Below are positions 20,501 to 25,909 of a stretch of 43,207 nt of DNA, piece after piece. The notes beneath the pieces were generated by a model. It was given only the letters and a program-made list of their open reading frames with translations, made no database searches and had not been told where the DNA came from. The stretch is taken from contig JAFWRL010000174.1 of assembly GCA_017520105.1 (NCBI GenBank), forward strand, positions 1 to 43,207, given 5' to 3'. Every line of letters begins with the position of its first letter. Within the stretch, counting starts at the first letter, position 1. Position numbers and translations under genes: made by a program. Source of the stretch: Fibrobacter sp. Lineage in GTDB: Bacteria > Fibrobacterota > Fibrobacteria > Fibrobacterales > Fibrobacteraceae.

Positions 20501-20808
20501 TGGCTTGTAACGGCTGTACGGCAGATTCGTCTGGAACGCCGGATATAGGGCTTACGCCGAAAAATGATGCGATTCCGATTCATCGCACAGATGACGGACT
20601 TGTAATCAGCTTGCCGCAATATACTAACATCTCGCTTTCACTAGTGAATGTTGTCGGTGTTCCGGTAAGGAACCTTTATGCGGGAACGCTAGCTCCAGGT
20701 AATCAGTTTGTTGCCGTGAACTGGTCTGGAATAGACATGAACAGGACATATCTGATGTTGCGGGTGAACGGAGCGATTAAATCGACGAAACTATTATCTT
20801 TGCTGTAA
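8566..20808 (+). CDS. Giant modular surface protein with N-terminal lipase-like domain
   Basis: Start chosen at 8566 because it aligns residue for residue with the paralogous remnant at 6202; an in-frame ATG at 8554 is the alternative. Residues 1-18 are a signal peptide. An alpha/beta hydrolase of lipase/PGAP1 type follows: HGAYG (His34), nucleophile elbow GHSMGG (Ser194), DSPHEG (221-226); possible acid and base are Asp406 and His509 or His511. Beta-sandwich modules follow; three carry a VDRTAP-like junction (Asp958, Asp1115, Asp1262), and a FlgD-like region lies near 1730-1900. A LamG/concanavalin-like domain covers about 3326-3525, then a CBM6-like sandwich (3539-3665) and two related modules (3666-3808, 3819-3952) with RYYF and W..W...DDPS motifs like CBM3. 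The last ~80 residues resemble a type IX-style sorting tail (LSLVNVVGVPVRNLYAG...). Probably exported, surface-bound, binding plant polysaccharide; substrate unknown. Confidence 0.85.
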   Translation: MKKLLFILFLFATSGWTIPKPMESATNYNVLLIHGAYGSDQGFLSGLVDPAKLDEAYYATKPLDNGAQIGRYDETEKTDPHRLLYWLGPKIFEEDYPTNQRVSRIYQYRSFSNPANSSDSNAVELGDRMWHLPGTPFSKRRAMIEEAQEVKARFSIDEFDTTKDLHGQVALDSMRKNPDLYRQLASRYILIGHSMGGVVSREWIQNSNFYHGEVDKVITLDSPHEGTGALNMQLDLANIEWSIGELGVTSLASVGLFYAGSYGPVAKTVAISSVLWSMLGGFVNVVAPAIILGKLQNYKETDPLVEYVDPRKKGKGHIDYLKGIEAHDSLPMFRLLGGDSSITFTDPYSDVTDIIGMFFVPEMFVMGFSNLFSQLISDENEGFLNSFAMAAKAGTLGILSHVSARDQGTNLVSKSSGWATGTKSLNDPMVDVDRYRFNAIPGGADAPWRLFATTTEIVVLSCVAIDVALSWFPAAAKAANVAAVFGSTVTLLNMASSLLGENLINEVSHSHNLPIWAKTQDGLHKGTSSYSRINAGDTSWSPYLMEDFLYEKPFVNLALNDSRTMGMLANDPKLNPNCYFESDSLQKVPLCEVGLYGSRDSVVIDPVTMKETHIYNAAVAKTDSAGNVVRDSLGNVVYDSVYYGTFEQRDYSEFRNSPLKFKSESDWYKVGVKVDRWERVDGLKPNGDLAPKGVPIRHVERYSVPDIVVTGFIEKYSFVVDDLMPHRMRQIKMTFNSNEEVAWECDITKAEDDPRACAVYKRLLGNSWGNPDTTIGDKGYVPHPIKKNGRFDFDARKYFGNLANIQKDNQNTVMISMVNKIGLSNTQRFYYLFKATANMLKPSWPQHDVVLNAIDGFKAYVSALDYQGFRVYGASDEFFRDSLDNYVVRFVSLVMDTAIAIGNNGSEYVFASKRKDLNPAEGEYRWVVSTNISNKELKNPSEPDSSKTDSYEVHFKVDRTAPAFTLTSDAMMNPDSSMFITRFKWAGKDSADKANGSDIRVMRWTLEKATGQLSGGSATSFIKYAELPALYDVASNEFAIAWDKVPQGKRDSMGNGLYRIAAYAIDYAVPNENAYHAMNALVDGIFSNPQDTSVWGGIDSLRLNDTTIYAEFRVDHSAPSFTFRETRAVTAADTVNYGTYVNLSGKYDALRANRPARDADWTYVSKDSLLQIGYTVMDSLNGLDSAAVTVGWNFVHIPDTNVIDRAGDSVWVFDSLGGRSSGTWTEMAGLRMADGEYSVRAVLRDEAKNVRQDVVPKRVRVDRTAPQIVGLTSDHLVYMDKDGDFSATILLSENADIGVNRTGMHCSYRVLGGADTSWHEIRKGERKLLANDTVNFTIAKTSVDTARGLRYLEAACVDAAGNVSVRTDLFHVGARFPQITYPQADSIQSDQSFIPIVGIAPKTSSADSLSSVYRLRYRVGNDTAWRTDKVKVVAANRSTSADNISRISQSTEGVLGYLENDNFGNEALVCVELAVASCETCDDWATVYTNFVVVPHDTNYSKPSVEFAITRNGADVDSFKTGDGPVDISVRLKNKFNGNYMLRVYAEDSKHRGIFDASREKVFYNPYYGTPTAAADTAIWFYEVDGKYYLKWKNLDKINLKVGYNSAKFGETCKSADANQSLADGCSTELSPVDFSSIANATNAYLADYPEWMPPAYIDSTMTITKDSGEVVLESSEAFRVYVERKDATDTTTLNVPVYFGESTKPGFYWVEHVDSLVSPLMTGWTVNPNAYGFDYRWNGIATSGAYPSGDITLYAEVTENILDNPYVTVVEKKLRVEQKGAELVVASSLPDYVLLAKSGSGTSSAGASDTPIYELDSMRIYFGLKNADAHVRVSIFESDSLIKELLNDTLRAHTGDSAYSIKWLAVDSKGMPLQPGTYNVKFEVNSDTSKTKISTFNLKLRENVSDETPDNPKTTSENSFFVAEAKEKADGRYVYEPYADYLVMANMSGWYLPDTLRYRAYNVNGTVSGTQKILGFRPERFSLGIKRHRDTLEMIIVSKLHNRMVNLYDCNGPLHSCDSTKKNVDFYKLDTALFNEVNRSKLIVFDTGMANFGFLEFDSATAYLDVVACSKKWWKQLGGSVKTAKNITNDLFETLKSHCEWNIENVLEQGPDRYPIPDPGRCVEWDSIGSYPDSIFEKAAIACNKSNLMTLYRVWRILPNIDDACMAEYFCPKKDYKIIPLTSDNKDVNCQVDSSSGYLDSVCVTSDKKYNPNLRLFNIIFTPSATSRFFSNWTTITDYNPARFWTREHFSMTLEIPDSYWNAPFGMDNLVNRTIRFDQTNQTIFNEEEKDGYWKAVKGIIHNRDSISGYFDGNKWRFQPEYGMLTPYEVQHLIFFPVDTLQSSNAFNFDDESKDFMYSSNFELKFYGHDTTTHYFVAKVIGDLANPLDSLGCVIDSSKFVMQTGASHPCQIRVTSEGQATVKTPVFKHGNVHFFVGMNRLWSEADKASGMVIPYPADTVTWRDSVKGSCSDSATYEYFRRMSQGDKDSVCYKYYGSGSKVHFYFNDYGNNDSLWKYFFLTDSTQSSMHYIRNPVNSPDFYYRPHFVDSMMAINKTNAGLNSNDFTLSYYINPENFSVDGTGDSASGRFFIPLDSLKRLKEEYVGAGIDIQRVNLDSMVMDRNAVYDSSAMRLYVNAHRWDDLVAYRRSNDSTKTVLERPGDKISLQDIYVYRVNPDANSCDKALYCVADVAHPNSLVRNPWIKNPVVESASLYQIDFSEHPFLEISGNRDSLDRHVVFKGAIPPRPPEIVEIRGKLTPNQTYSLSYLNNSTYYSITDTLKVASDCETYMDGTCHLAWFNVNKLQGHTQFLLTWNGDGNAASVNPTNVMHFNMYVGSNVKPGNNGVVKSMYGELTVSFPQGSLENADDFTVRTVNVQKDYGFGVFKNMALTGPVMEVLPSMTFNDTNNLPRIQMQISKKEIEDMNVTPQTLRLYKVDFENQQFVPLEDALYGFLDGQGAPVMSHNGTDTLKCNGKTDVDTRCANKDSFDWEYVLISAQTRTFSVFVTMDTLAASMRYLRLNIVPAIAKTSGREVRVEGVDNFNLYVDDDSLWNDSTDLTPMAQLPFTLDSNGIAHVTLPTRAAEIDTNYVFAFAMADSAEVFAPAVAKALTVPAQFACHVPSDSLWMGIDNGYLAYSAWCNHPGYGTLSLYRDNSLVAEIRGEIPDTIRYDGKRLVGGSVVGTVAPGRYESRYVGVSVLGEDAQLAGPAVRTDSARPVMSSFEVLSGEDALDRIFTVNANVRDVESGVAQVVVSTKLGGASRTLLVLLPDSLGNVTGVIRLTRSELARCGGCKFSLEVRAEDFGHNHTEGAYESGKLYQYPTELALWYPSREGSGMLAYEYVGTGHHLNLDSVKSPWMGDAGVYFSTLDDRASGIVPSAGHISLGTSSSYSFETRIKVGYSGAAGWHRVLGFKGVGGLEMELLVHNRKLRLREGSRTWETPDNALPVAKEWAHVVVTVDSSEVNFYVNGEIMKSASAEPLERELDGNFSAGADGENSFVGHIADMRMYKKALSAGEVFALSQPVVDDKVPEPEIVEIVTVPMTTVDGSNGFEPEFSCAVAGNRYFESSRDSARLMLNALIEKAATYKVMMYVRSAALQSAEVSVSPSAGVRYAGRISVSPVWRTVAVSDISMNLSAGMHTITLEAPEGLQVAGFALVTANVSPASIAWNSGLDNPERKIKTYVRYEGFADKKILQPRVRLRNVSNAQVHGYSVRYYFRGEESSMAKVHAYYPRDTVGLAVHSESAHTGFAEWKFANGVIPSGGTVFNGDGPHFGVHYEDWTPWNPYDDPSFVENASANFVEDDGIIVLDSEKRLIGGSCVEMEDSISIEVKARVYAAETRNDNQASEIQMKVENVGNVTLKNYDVRYYFFLEGGLAPEFNAYVLPDGVTASVENIGDGRWQVVLHASGPLVPGGTWNRNAQIALHCENWIDIWNASDDPSRIGLGHGMVEAVGVNVFDSLGNRIYGNEPVWPDIAGYVACNGCTADSSGTPDIGLTPKNDAIPIHRTDDGLVISLPQYTNISLSLVNVVGVPVRNLYAGTLAPGNQFVAVNWSGIDMNRTYLMLRVNGAIKSTKLLSLL

Positions 20809-20828
20809 AATGCAGTTAGTCTCTAAAA

Positions 20829-20858
20829 TGTCATCCCGGACTCCGTTCCGGGATCACC
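20829..20858. repeat. Palindromic repeat TGTCATCCCGGA...TCCGGGATCACC
   Basis: TGTCATCCCGGA, a short loop and TCCGGGATCACC form a near-perfect hairpin between the giant gene and the next gene, whose AAGGAA ribosome binding site follows directly. It is a typical member of the dispersed palindrome family in this window and may weaken readthrough. Confidence 0.8.
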
Positions 20859-20877
20859 TTAAAAAAGGAACGTTATT

Positions 20878-21543
20878 ATGAGTAAATTTGTAAAACTGAT
20901 TACCTTTTCCATGATGTTTATGTCGTCTGCATTTGCCTTGGATGCAAACACGGTCTTCAACAACCAGAAAAAGTCCGCCTTCCCGGATACTTGCGAAATG
21001 AAAATGAAGACTACAGTAACACTGCCGGGAATGGCATCGCAGACGGTGAATTCATCCGTCATCAGTGCTGGACCGGATAAATCAATAACGACAATCGAAT
21101 CCAGCATGATGAATATGAAGATGATTCAGAACAACGGACGCATGAAAGTAATTGATTTGAAGTCTGGGCAGACGCTCCCTGCGCAGAACATGCCGAGGCA
21201 GAACCCTGCGGATGTAACAAGCCAGATGGGTGAAGCTTCGGACTACAACGCTCCCGTAAAGTCGGGCAATCTTTGGAAACTTGTCCCGAAGGATGCTTCA
21301 AGGCCTACATTGTTCTATTCCGAGAGTGTCAAGCGCGTAGTCAAGATGAACACCGTTGTGAATGGTTCTTCTGCCGAAATCGCGCTGGAATATTGCGATG
21401 CGTCCTGCACGCTTCCTGGGACGCTGAAGAAAACGGAAATCACTACCACGCTACCGAGCGGCGAAAAAAGTACCGTCGTGATGGAAATCGTATCTGCTAA
21501 GGCCAGGCATATCCTTCCTGCAAAAATGTTCGATATAGAGTAG
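20878..21543 (+). CDS. Small periplasmic or outer-membrane-associated protein, unknown
   Basis: A 221-residue protein with a signal peptide (MSKFVKLITFSMMFMSSAFA, cleavage after AFA). The mature part is beta-strand-rich with many Thr, Ser and Met residues and alternates like a LolA/outer-membrane lipoprotein-sorting fold (KMKTTVTLPGMASQTVNSSV, then KMIQNNGRMKVIDLKSGQ). That family link is tentative. It follows the giant gene by 69 bases with a palindromic repeat between, and has its own AAGGAA ribosome binding site. Whether it serves the giant protein is unknown. Confidence 0.7.
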   Translation: MSKFVKLITFSMMFMSSAFALDANTVFNNQKKSAFPDTCEMKMKTTVTLPGMASQTVNSSVISAGPDKSITTIESSMMNMKMIQNNGRMKVIDLKSGQTLPAQNMPRQNPADVTSQMGEASDYNAPVKSGNLWKLVPKDASRPTLFYSESVKRVVKMNTVVNGSSAEIALEYCDASCTLPGTLKKTEITTTLPSGEKSTVVMEIVSAKARHILPAKMFDIE

Positions 21544-21572
21544 ATAATTAAGTTGTTTAAAAATATCAGTAT

Positions 21573-21728
21573 ATGCAAAATCAACTTAAGAATATTAAAG
21601 TTCTCCGTGCTACAGAGGAATGGCAACGTGCCGGTGCATATTCTGTACGCATCCAGGGGATGAATCGTTAGCACCATATTCTGCTGCGAGAAGAATTCGA
21701 CGAGCACGATTGCGACGGTACAAATTAA
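21573..21728 (+). pseudogene. Remnant of a GNAT-family N-acetyltransferase gene
   Basis: From ATG 21573 the frame reads to RAGAYSVRIQGMNR, stops at TAG 21669-21671, then continues HHILLREEFDEHDCDGTN to TAA at 21726. In a GNAT subfamily I know, this region reads like AGAY.VRIQ.MA..H.I.LREEFDEHD, so the TAG probably replaces a CAG Gln codon (one base change). The acetyl-CoA-binding core is absent: the sequence runs into a repeat. It is therefore a broken 5' fragment. Recognition is from memory of the family and not from a search. Confidence 0.7.
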
Positions 21729-21786
21729 TTGACATTGATGTCGTGAAAAGTGGCGCCTTCGATTGCGTCCGGATGAGGAAGGTCCT

Positions 21787-21879
21787 GACGTCATCCTGAA
21801 AGGCGGAGCCTTGAAGGATCCAGTAAAATTACACTTTACTGCACTGGATGCTTCGTGGTTGGTGCCACTCAGCATGACG
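21787..21879. repeat. Compound inverted repeat between convergent genes
   Basis: The left half is a GTCATCCTGA...AAGGATCCAGT repeat (21790-21825). The right half holds ACTGGAT (21843-21849) and CAGCATGAC (21870-21878), the same ends in reverse orientation. The two halves can fold into one large imperfect hairpin. It lies at the convergent end of the GNAT remnant and the flippase gene and could act as a two-way terminator. Confidence 0.7.
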
Positions 21880-21884
21880 CGTGT

Positions 21885-23120
21885 TTACCACTTCATTCTG
21901 CGTTTATGTGCGAAATGCCCGAATAATATTGCGGTAATCACCAAATCGCCGGTGAGGGCGAATAGCGGAATCATGGCGTTTTCGAGATAAATCCCTGCAA
22001 GGCCGCAAGCGATGATGTTCGATGCGCCGCCGATGCTCACCATGATGGCGTAGGCGCGTGTCGCGTGCTCCTTGAGGAGTGTCGAGATGAGCGTGGTGCG
22101 TGCAGCCTGGAAAATGAGCGAGAACGAAAGTATCCGTAAAATACTTGCACTAGTCTGTAACGTAGCGTCGGTCCAGGGGGCTGCAAAGAACAGAATCTTG
22201 AGGACGAAATCGGGGAAAAGCCACAGTGGCGCAGAACACACGGTGATGAACAACGTGAAAACTGCAATGTCCTTGAAATGAATTTTTTTGTCGTGCGAAG
22301 CGTGTAGCGTGATGAGGTTCGACGAGATGAAGTGCACCATGATGCCTGAGCAGAGCACGAGGAGTTTATGCCCGAAATTGTAGCAGCCGAGGAATTCGGC
22401 GCTTGCAAACTTGTCGGCGACGTAGAGGCCGACGGGGAGGTAGGCGAATGCGGCAAAGCTCGAAATGGCATACGGGATGCCCGCTTTGATCATGAGTGCG
22501 ATAAAGCGGAACGTGCGGCGCGTGATTTTCAGGAGGTGTGCGTGGAATGCCTGTGTGACGCCGTAGAAGAACGCCGGGAGTGCGGCAAGGACCATCGCAA
22601 GCGCGATGAACTCGATGCGGTCCACTTTAAAGTAGAGGAGTGTCAGCCCCATGACGGCGGAATACGAAATCGTGTGCAGTAGCTTCGAGACGAACAGCCG
22701 CTTCCAGAATTTTCCGCAGATGAAGTACCAGTCGAAAAACGCATGCTGGAATATGAGCCCGAACGTGAAAATCAGCTCGCCGTAAAAAATCGGGTGGTTA
22801 TAGCGGAATACAAATGCGAATGTGACCATGAGGAGCGCTGCTACCACAGCGGAAAACAGTCGCAACTGGAGAATGTTCCTGAACAGCGAACCACTCGTGG
22901 CTCGGCTCCCGAAAAACGCGAGGATGAGGGTGGTCATGCCAAAGTCGGCGATGGCGCAGAAAATCGAATAGTCGGTCTGCAAAAGCCCGAAGTGCCCGTA
23001 AGAGGCGGTACCCAGGTTTCTCGCGATAAAGTTCTGTACGAAAAAAGAGATTCCTTGGATAAGGAGATTCACGAATGCGATGAATACGCCGATTTTAATA
23101 TTGCGGAACGCCTGGAACAT
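21885..23120 (-). CDS. Polysaccharide flippase, Wzx-like (MATE/MOP superfamily)
   Basis: A 411-residue multi-spanning inner-membrane protein with about 12 predicted helices. The N-terminus (GVFIAFVNLLIQGISFFVQN then FIARNLGTASYGHFGLLQTD) is the typical start of O-antigen and teichoic-acid flippases, with the RNLG...YG pattern conserved. It would move lipid-linked repeat units across the inner membrane, the step before a Wzy polymerase. The Wza/Wzz/Wzy-like cassette lies 17 kb away, so the pathway is scattered if they work together. It diverges from the methyltransferase gene with only 30 bases between the starts, so the promoters must overlap. Confidence 0.82.
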   Translation of the reverse strand: MFQAFRNIKIGVFIAFVNLLIQGISFFVQNFIARNLGTASYGHFGLLQTDYSIFCAIADFGMTTLILAFFGSRATSGSLFRNILQLRLFSAVVAALLMVTFAFVFRYNHPIFYGELIFTFGLIFQHAFFDWYFICGKFWKRLFVSKLLHTISYSAVMGLTLLYFKVDRIEFIALAMVLAALPAFFYGVTQAFHAHLLKITRRTFRFIALMIKAGIPYAISSFAAFAYLPVGLYVADKFASAEFLGCYNFGHKLLVLCSGIMVHFISSNLITLHASHDKKIHFKDIAVFTLFITVCSAPLWLFPDFVLKILFFAAPWTDATLQTSASILRILSFSLIFQAARTTLISTLLKEHATRAYAIMVSIGGASNIIACGLAGIYLENAMIPLFALTGDLVITAILFGHFAHKRRMKW

Positions 23121-23150
23121 TGCTGTAAAGATAATTTATATATTTGCACC

Positions 23151-23840
23151 ATGGGTAAATTGCAAGGTCAAAGTTCTTTTTTCGTGCCGGGGCCGCCGGC
23201 AAAGCCGGGCGAGGCTCACAAGCCTATTGTTGATTTTTTGCTGAAAGAAATTCGCGGGGAAACTGTTCTCGATCTTGGCGGGGGCGAAGGCGCTTACTCG
23301 CTCGAAATGAAAAAGGCCGGCTTTGATACGACTGTTGCTGATATCAACGAGAAATCGCTTGCGGTCGCCGAACAGAATGGGCTCAAGACGAAATTGCTTG
23401 AACCGAGCGAACCGCTTGGCGAGAATCTTGCCGATACGGTCATGATGATCGAGGTGCTGGAACATGTGCCGGATCCGGCGGAGTTTCTGAAGTCTGCTAT
23501 CGGGGCGGCCAGAAAGCGCGTGCTGTTTTCGCTCCCGTGCACGAACGATTTTAAGACTTTGTTCGAATGTGGGCTCTCGTATGCGCACGTTGCTGTCTCC
23601 GACCACCTGTGGCATTTCTCGTACGACGAACTGAAGCAGCTTTTGGATGGCCTTGGTGTGGAATACCGCCTTACGATGGGGGACTGCCTTTTCCCGGGGG
23701 CGGGTATAAAGCTCTTGCGCGATTGCTTTAGCGGTCCTCTCGGGTTCTTATTGATATTCCCGTTGCGCGTGTTGAACAAGCTAGGCTTGATTTCGAAGCG
23801 CTACCCGTCCCGTTTTTATGGTGTAATAGAAAAAAGGTAA
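23151..23840 (+). CDS. Class I SAM-dependent methyltransferase
   Basis: A 229-residue methyltransferase. Motif I for S-adenosylmethionine binding is VLDLGGGEGAYSLEMKKAG, motif II is TTVADIN, and the post-motif EVLEHVPDPAEFL is typical of Methyltransf_11/UbiE-like proteins. The frame is open much further upstream, but that part would overlap the flippase gene on the other strand; the ATG at 23151 gives a normal start (MGKLQGQSSFF). The C-terminus has a hydrophobic stretch (GPLGFLLIFPLRVLNKLGL). Divergence from a flippase hints at a glycan or lipid substrate, which is inference. Confidence 0.82.
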   Translation: MGKLQGQSSFFVPGPPAKPGEAHKPIVDFLLKEIRGETVLDLGGGEGAYSLEMKKAGFDTTVADINEKSLAVAEQNGLKTKLLEPSEPLGENLADTVMMIEVLEHVPDPAEFLKSAIGAARKRVLFSLPCTNDFKTLFECGLSYAHVAVSDHLWHFSYDELKQLLDGLGVEYRLTMGDCLFPGAGIKLLRDCFSGPLGFLLIFPLRVLNKLGLISKRYPSRFYGVIEKR

Positions 23841-23922
23841 TTTCTAGCTGTTGCAAAAGCCTATTTAACGGAAAAAAACAAAAAAATTTTTTGCATTTTT
23901 TTGTATCTTTGGTCTTGAAATC

Positions 23923-24002
23923 GCGAGAGTGGCGGAATTGGCAGACGCGCCAGACTTAGGATCTGGTACTTCGGTGTGTGGGTTCGACTCCCACCCCTCG
24001 CA
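23923..24002 (+). tRNA. tRNA-Leu (anticodon UAG)
   Basis: An 80-base cloverleaf. The acceptor arm GCGAGAG pairs with CCCTCGC (23995-24001) apart from an A-C pair at position 6-67. The anticodon stem CCAGA/TCTGG carries loop CTTAGGA with anticodon TAG at 23957-23959. A leucine-type variable arm (ACTTCGGT) and T arm GTGGG-TTCGACT-CCCAC follow, with A73 as discriminator. CCA is not encoded. The tig start lies 44 bases downstream. Confidence 0.95.
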
Positions 24003-24046
24003 GTTCTTTTTTATCACCTTTTAAACAACCGTCTATCGGAGTATAT

Positions 24047-25306
24047 ATGTCCGCTGAAATCAAAGAAACAAGCGCAACCGTGCGCACCCTTGAAATTACA
24101 ATCCCGCAGGGTGATCTCAAGGTTCCGTTCGAAAAGAAGCTTTCTCAGTACAAGAAGCAGGTCGCCTTGAAGGGCTTCCGCCAGGGCCAAGTGCCGAAGT
24201 CCATGATCTTGAAGCAGTTCGGACCCTCCATCCGTCACGAAGCTGTCGATGAAGTCGTGAACTCTATCGTTCAGGATACTCTCAAGAAGGCGAACATCGT
24301 TCCGGTTGGCAAGCTCATGGTCCAGGACTTCAAGGACGACGAACAGAACGACATCACACTGAAGGTCGAAGTCGAAATTGATCCGGAAATCGATATCAAG
24401 GGTTACGCTGACACGGGCATCACCGTTCCGGCTACCGCTGTCCACGAAGAAGAAGTCCAGGCCGAATTCGACCGCCTCATGCAGATGTGGAGCAAGGACG
24501 AACATGTTGACCGCGAAGCCAAGAAGGGCGACGTTGTCGTTGGCGACTATATCGAAGTTGTGATTGATGGTGAAAAGCAGGAACTCCCGGAAAACAAGGA
24601 ATTCCGTTCTCTCCTCGGTGAATCCGCCTCTCCGGGATTTGACGAAGGTCTCATGGGCGTGAAGGCCGGCGACAAGAAGGAAATCAACTTCAAGTATCCG
24701 GATGACCACAAAGACGAACGCTATCGCGGCAAGACGGCTCAGTTCAATGTCGAAATCAAGGACGTTCGCGAAATCGTTCCGCCGACTTTGGATGAAGAAT
24801 TCTGCAAGCAGATTGGCGTAAAGGACGAAGCAGACTTGAGAAACAACCTCGCCGAAAGCCTCGCCGCCCAGAAGAAGGACGCTGCCAAGAACAAGGCTAT
24901 CAACGAAGCTATCGACAAGCTCATCGAAGCAAACCCGTTCGAAGTTCCGAAGGCCCGCATCTACGACCTCATCAAGTGGACGCTCAACCGCAATGCCCAG
25001 AGCGAAAAGGACGTTGTCGAACCGACCGAAGAACAGATAAATGAACTCTCCGGCGAAGCTATCCGCGAAATCAAGAAGCACCGCATTCTCGAATTCGTCG
25101 CCACGCAAGAAAAGATTAAGCCGACGCAGGCTCTCGTTGACGAACGCTTGCAGCAGATGGCCAAGGCTTACCATGTGGAATTCGAAGGCTTGAAGGCCCA
25201 CTTCCGCCAGTCTGGTCGCATCAACCAGCTCCGCGACGAACTTCGTTTCCAGCTTGCCGCTGACTTCATCGTCGGTATCCGTCCCGCAGCAGAAGAAACA
25301 AAGTAA
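24047..25306 (+). CDS. tig: Trigger factor, ribosome-associated chaperone
   Basis: Ribosome-bound chaperone and prolyl isomerase that meets nascent chains. The ATG at 24047 (MSAEIKETSATVRTLEI) is preferred; an in-frame ATG upstream at 23978 lies inside the tRNA gene. CGGAG precedes the start by about 7 bases. Domains: ribosome-binding domain with the GFRQGQVPKSMI signature (about residues 43-54), FKBP-type isomerase domain (about 150-245), and the helical C-terminal chaperone domain. Length is 419 residues, close to the usual ~430. It heads the tig-clpP-clpX cluster with a 12-base gap to clpP. Confidence 0.96.
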   Translation: MSAEIKETSATVRTLEITIPQGDLKVPFEKKLSQYKKQVALKGFRQGQVPKSMILKQFGPSIRHEAVDEVVNSIVQDTLKKANIVPVGKLMVQDFKDDEQNDITLKVEVEIDPEIDIKGYADTGITVPATAVHEEEVQAEFDRLMQMWSKDEHVDREAKKGDVVVGDYIEVVIDGEKQELPENKEFRSLLGESASPGFDEGLMGVKAGDKKEINFKYPDDHKDERYRGKTAQFNVEIKDVREIVPPTLDEEFCKQIGVKDEADLRNNLAESLAAQKKDAAKNKAINEAIDKLIEANPFEVPKARIYDLIKWTLNRNAQSEKDVVEPTEEQINELSGEAIREIKKHRILEFVATQEKIKPTQALVDERLQQMAKAYHVEFEGLKAHFRQSGRINQLRDELRFQLAADFIVGIRPAAEETK

Positions 25307-25318
25307 TAAGAGGACTAA

Positions 25319-25909
25319 ATGCTCATCCCTACCGTCATTGAAACTACCGGGCGCGGCGAACGCGCTTACGATATCTATTCCAGACTTCTCAAGGAACGTA
25401 TCATCTTTTTGGGCACGCCGATTAACGACGAAGTGGCAAATAATGTCATGGCCCAGCTGATCTTCCTCGAATACGAGAATCCGGAAAAGGATATCACGCT
25501 GTACATCAACAGCCCGGGCGGTTACGTGTCGGCAGGGCTTGCCATTTACGATACCATGCAGCATGTTCGCCCGAATATCGCGACCATCTGCATTGGCAGT
25601 TGTGCTTCGATGGCCGCCGTGCTCCTTGCCGCGGGCACCAAGGGCAAGCGCTATGCGCTCCCGCATTCCCGCATCATGTTGCACCAGCCGTCGGGCGCCG
25701 CTACCGGACAATCTACAGATATTCAGATTACCGCCAAGGAAATTATCCGCACGAAGGATACCCTTACCGAAATCGTCGCAAAGCATACCGGCAAGCCGGT
25801 GGAAGAAGTCCGCGAAAAGACCGACCGCGATTTTTACATGAGCCCGGAAGAAGCGAAGGCCTTTGGCGTCATCGATGAAATTTTTGTGCCGCGTAAAGAG
25901 GGTATTTAA
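25319..25909 (+). CDS. clpP: ATP-dependent Clp protease proteolytic subunit
   Basis: Serine protease that forms a tetradecameric barrel and degrades substrates unfolded by ClpX. The catalytic triad is visible: Ser97 in GSCASMAA, His122 in MLHQPSG and Asp171 in TDRDFYMS. The substrate-aligning YINSPGG motif is at about 62-68. Length 196 is normal. AGAGG lies just before the ATG. Its TAA stop overlaps the clpX ATG (TAATG), so the two are translationally coupled. Confidence 0.97.
   Translation: MLIPTVIETTGRGERAYDIYSRLLKERIIFLGTPINDEVANNVMAQLIFLEYENPEKDITLYINSPGGYVSAGLAIYDTMQHVRPNIATICIGSCASMAAVLLAAGTKGKRYALPHSRIMLHQPSGAATGQSTDIQITAKEIIRTKDTLTEIVAKHTGKPVEEVREKTDRDFYMSPEEAKAFGVIDEIFVPRKEGI

Noticed and set aside
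22743..23150. Upstream extension of the methyltransferase frame
   Set aside because: It is antisense to the start of the flippase gene; the natural start with a family-like N-terminus is ATG 23151.
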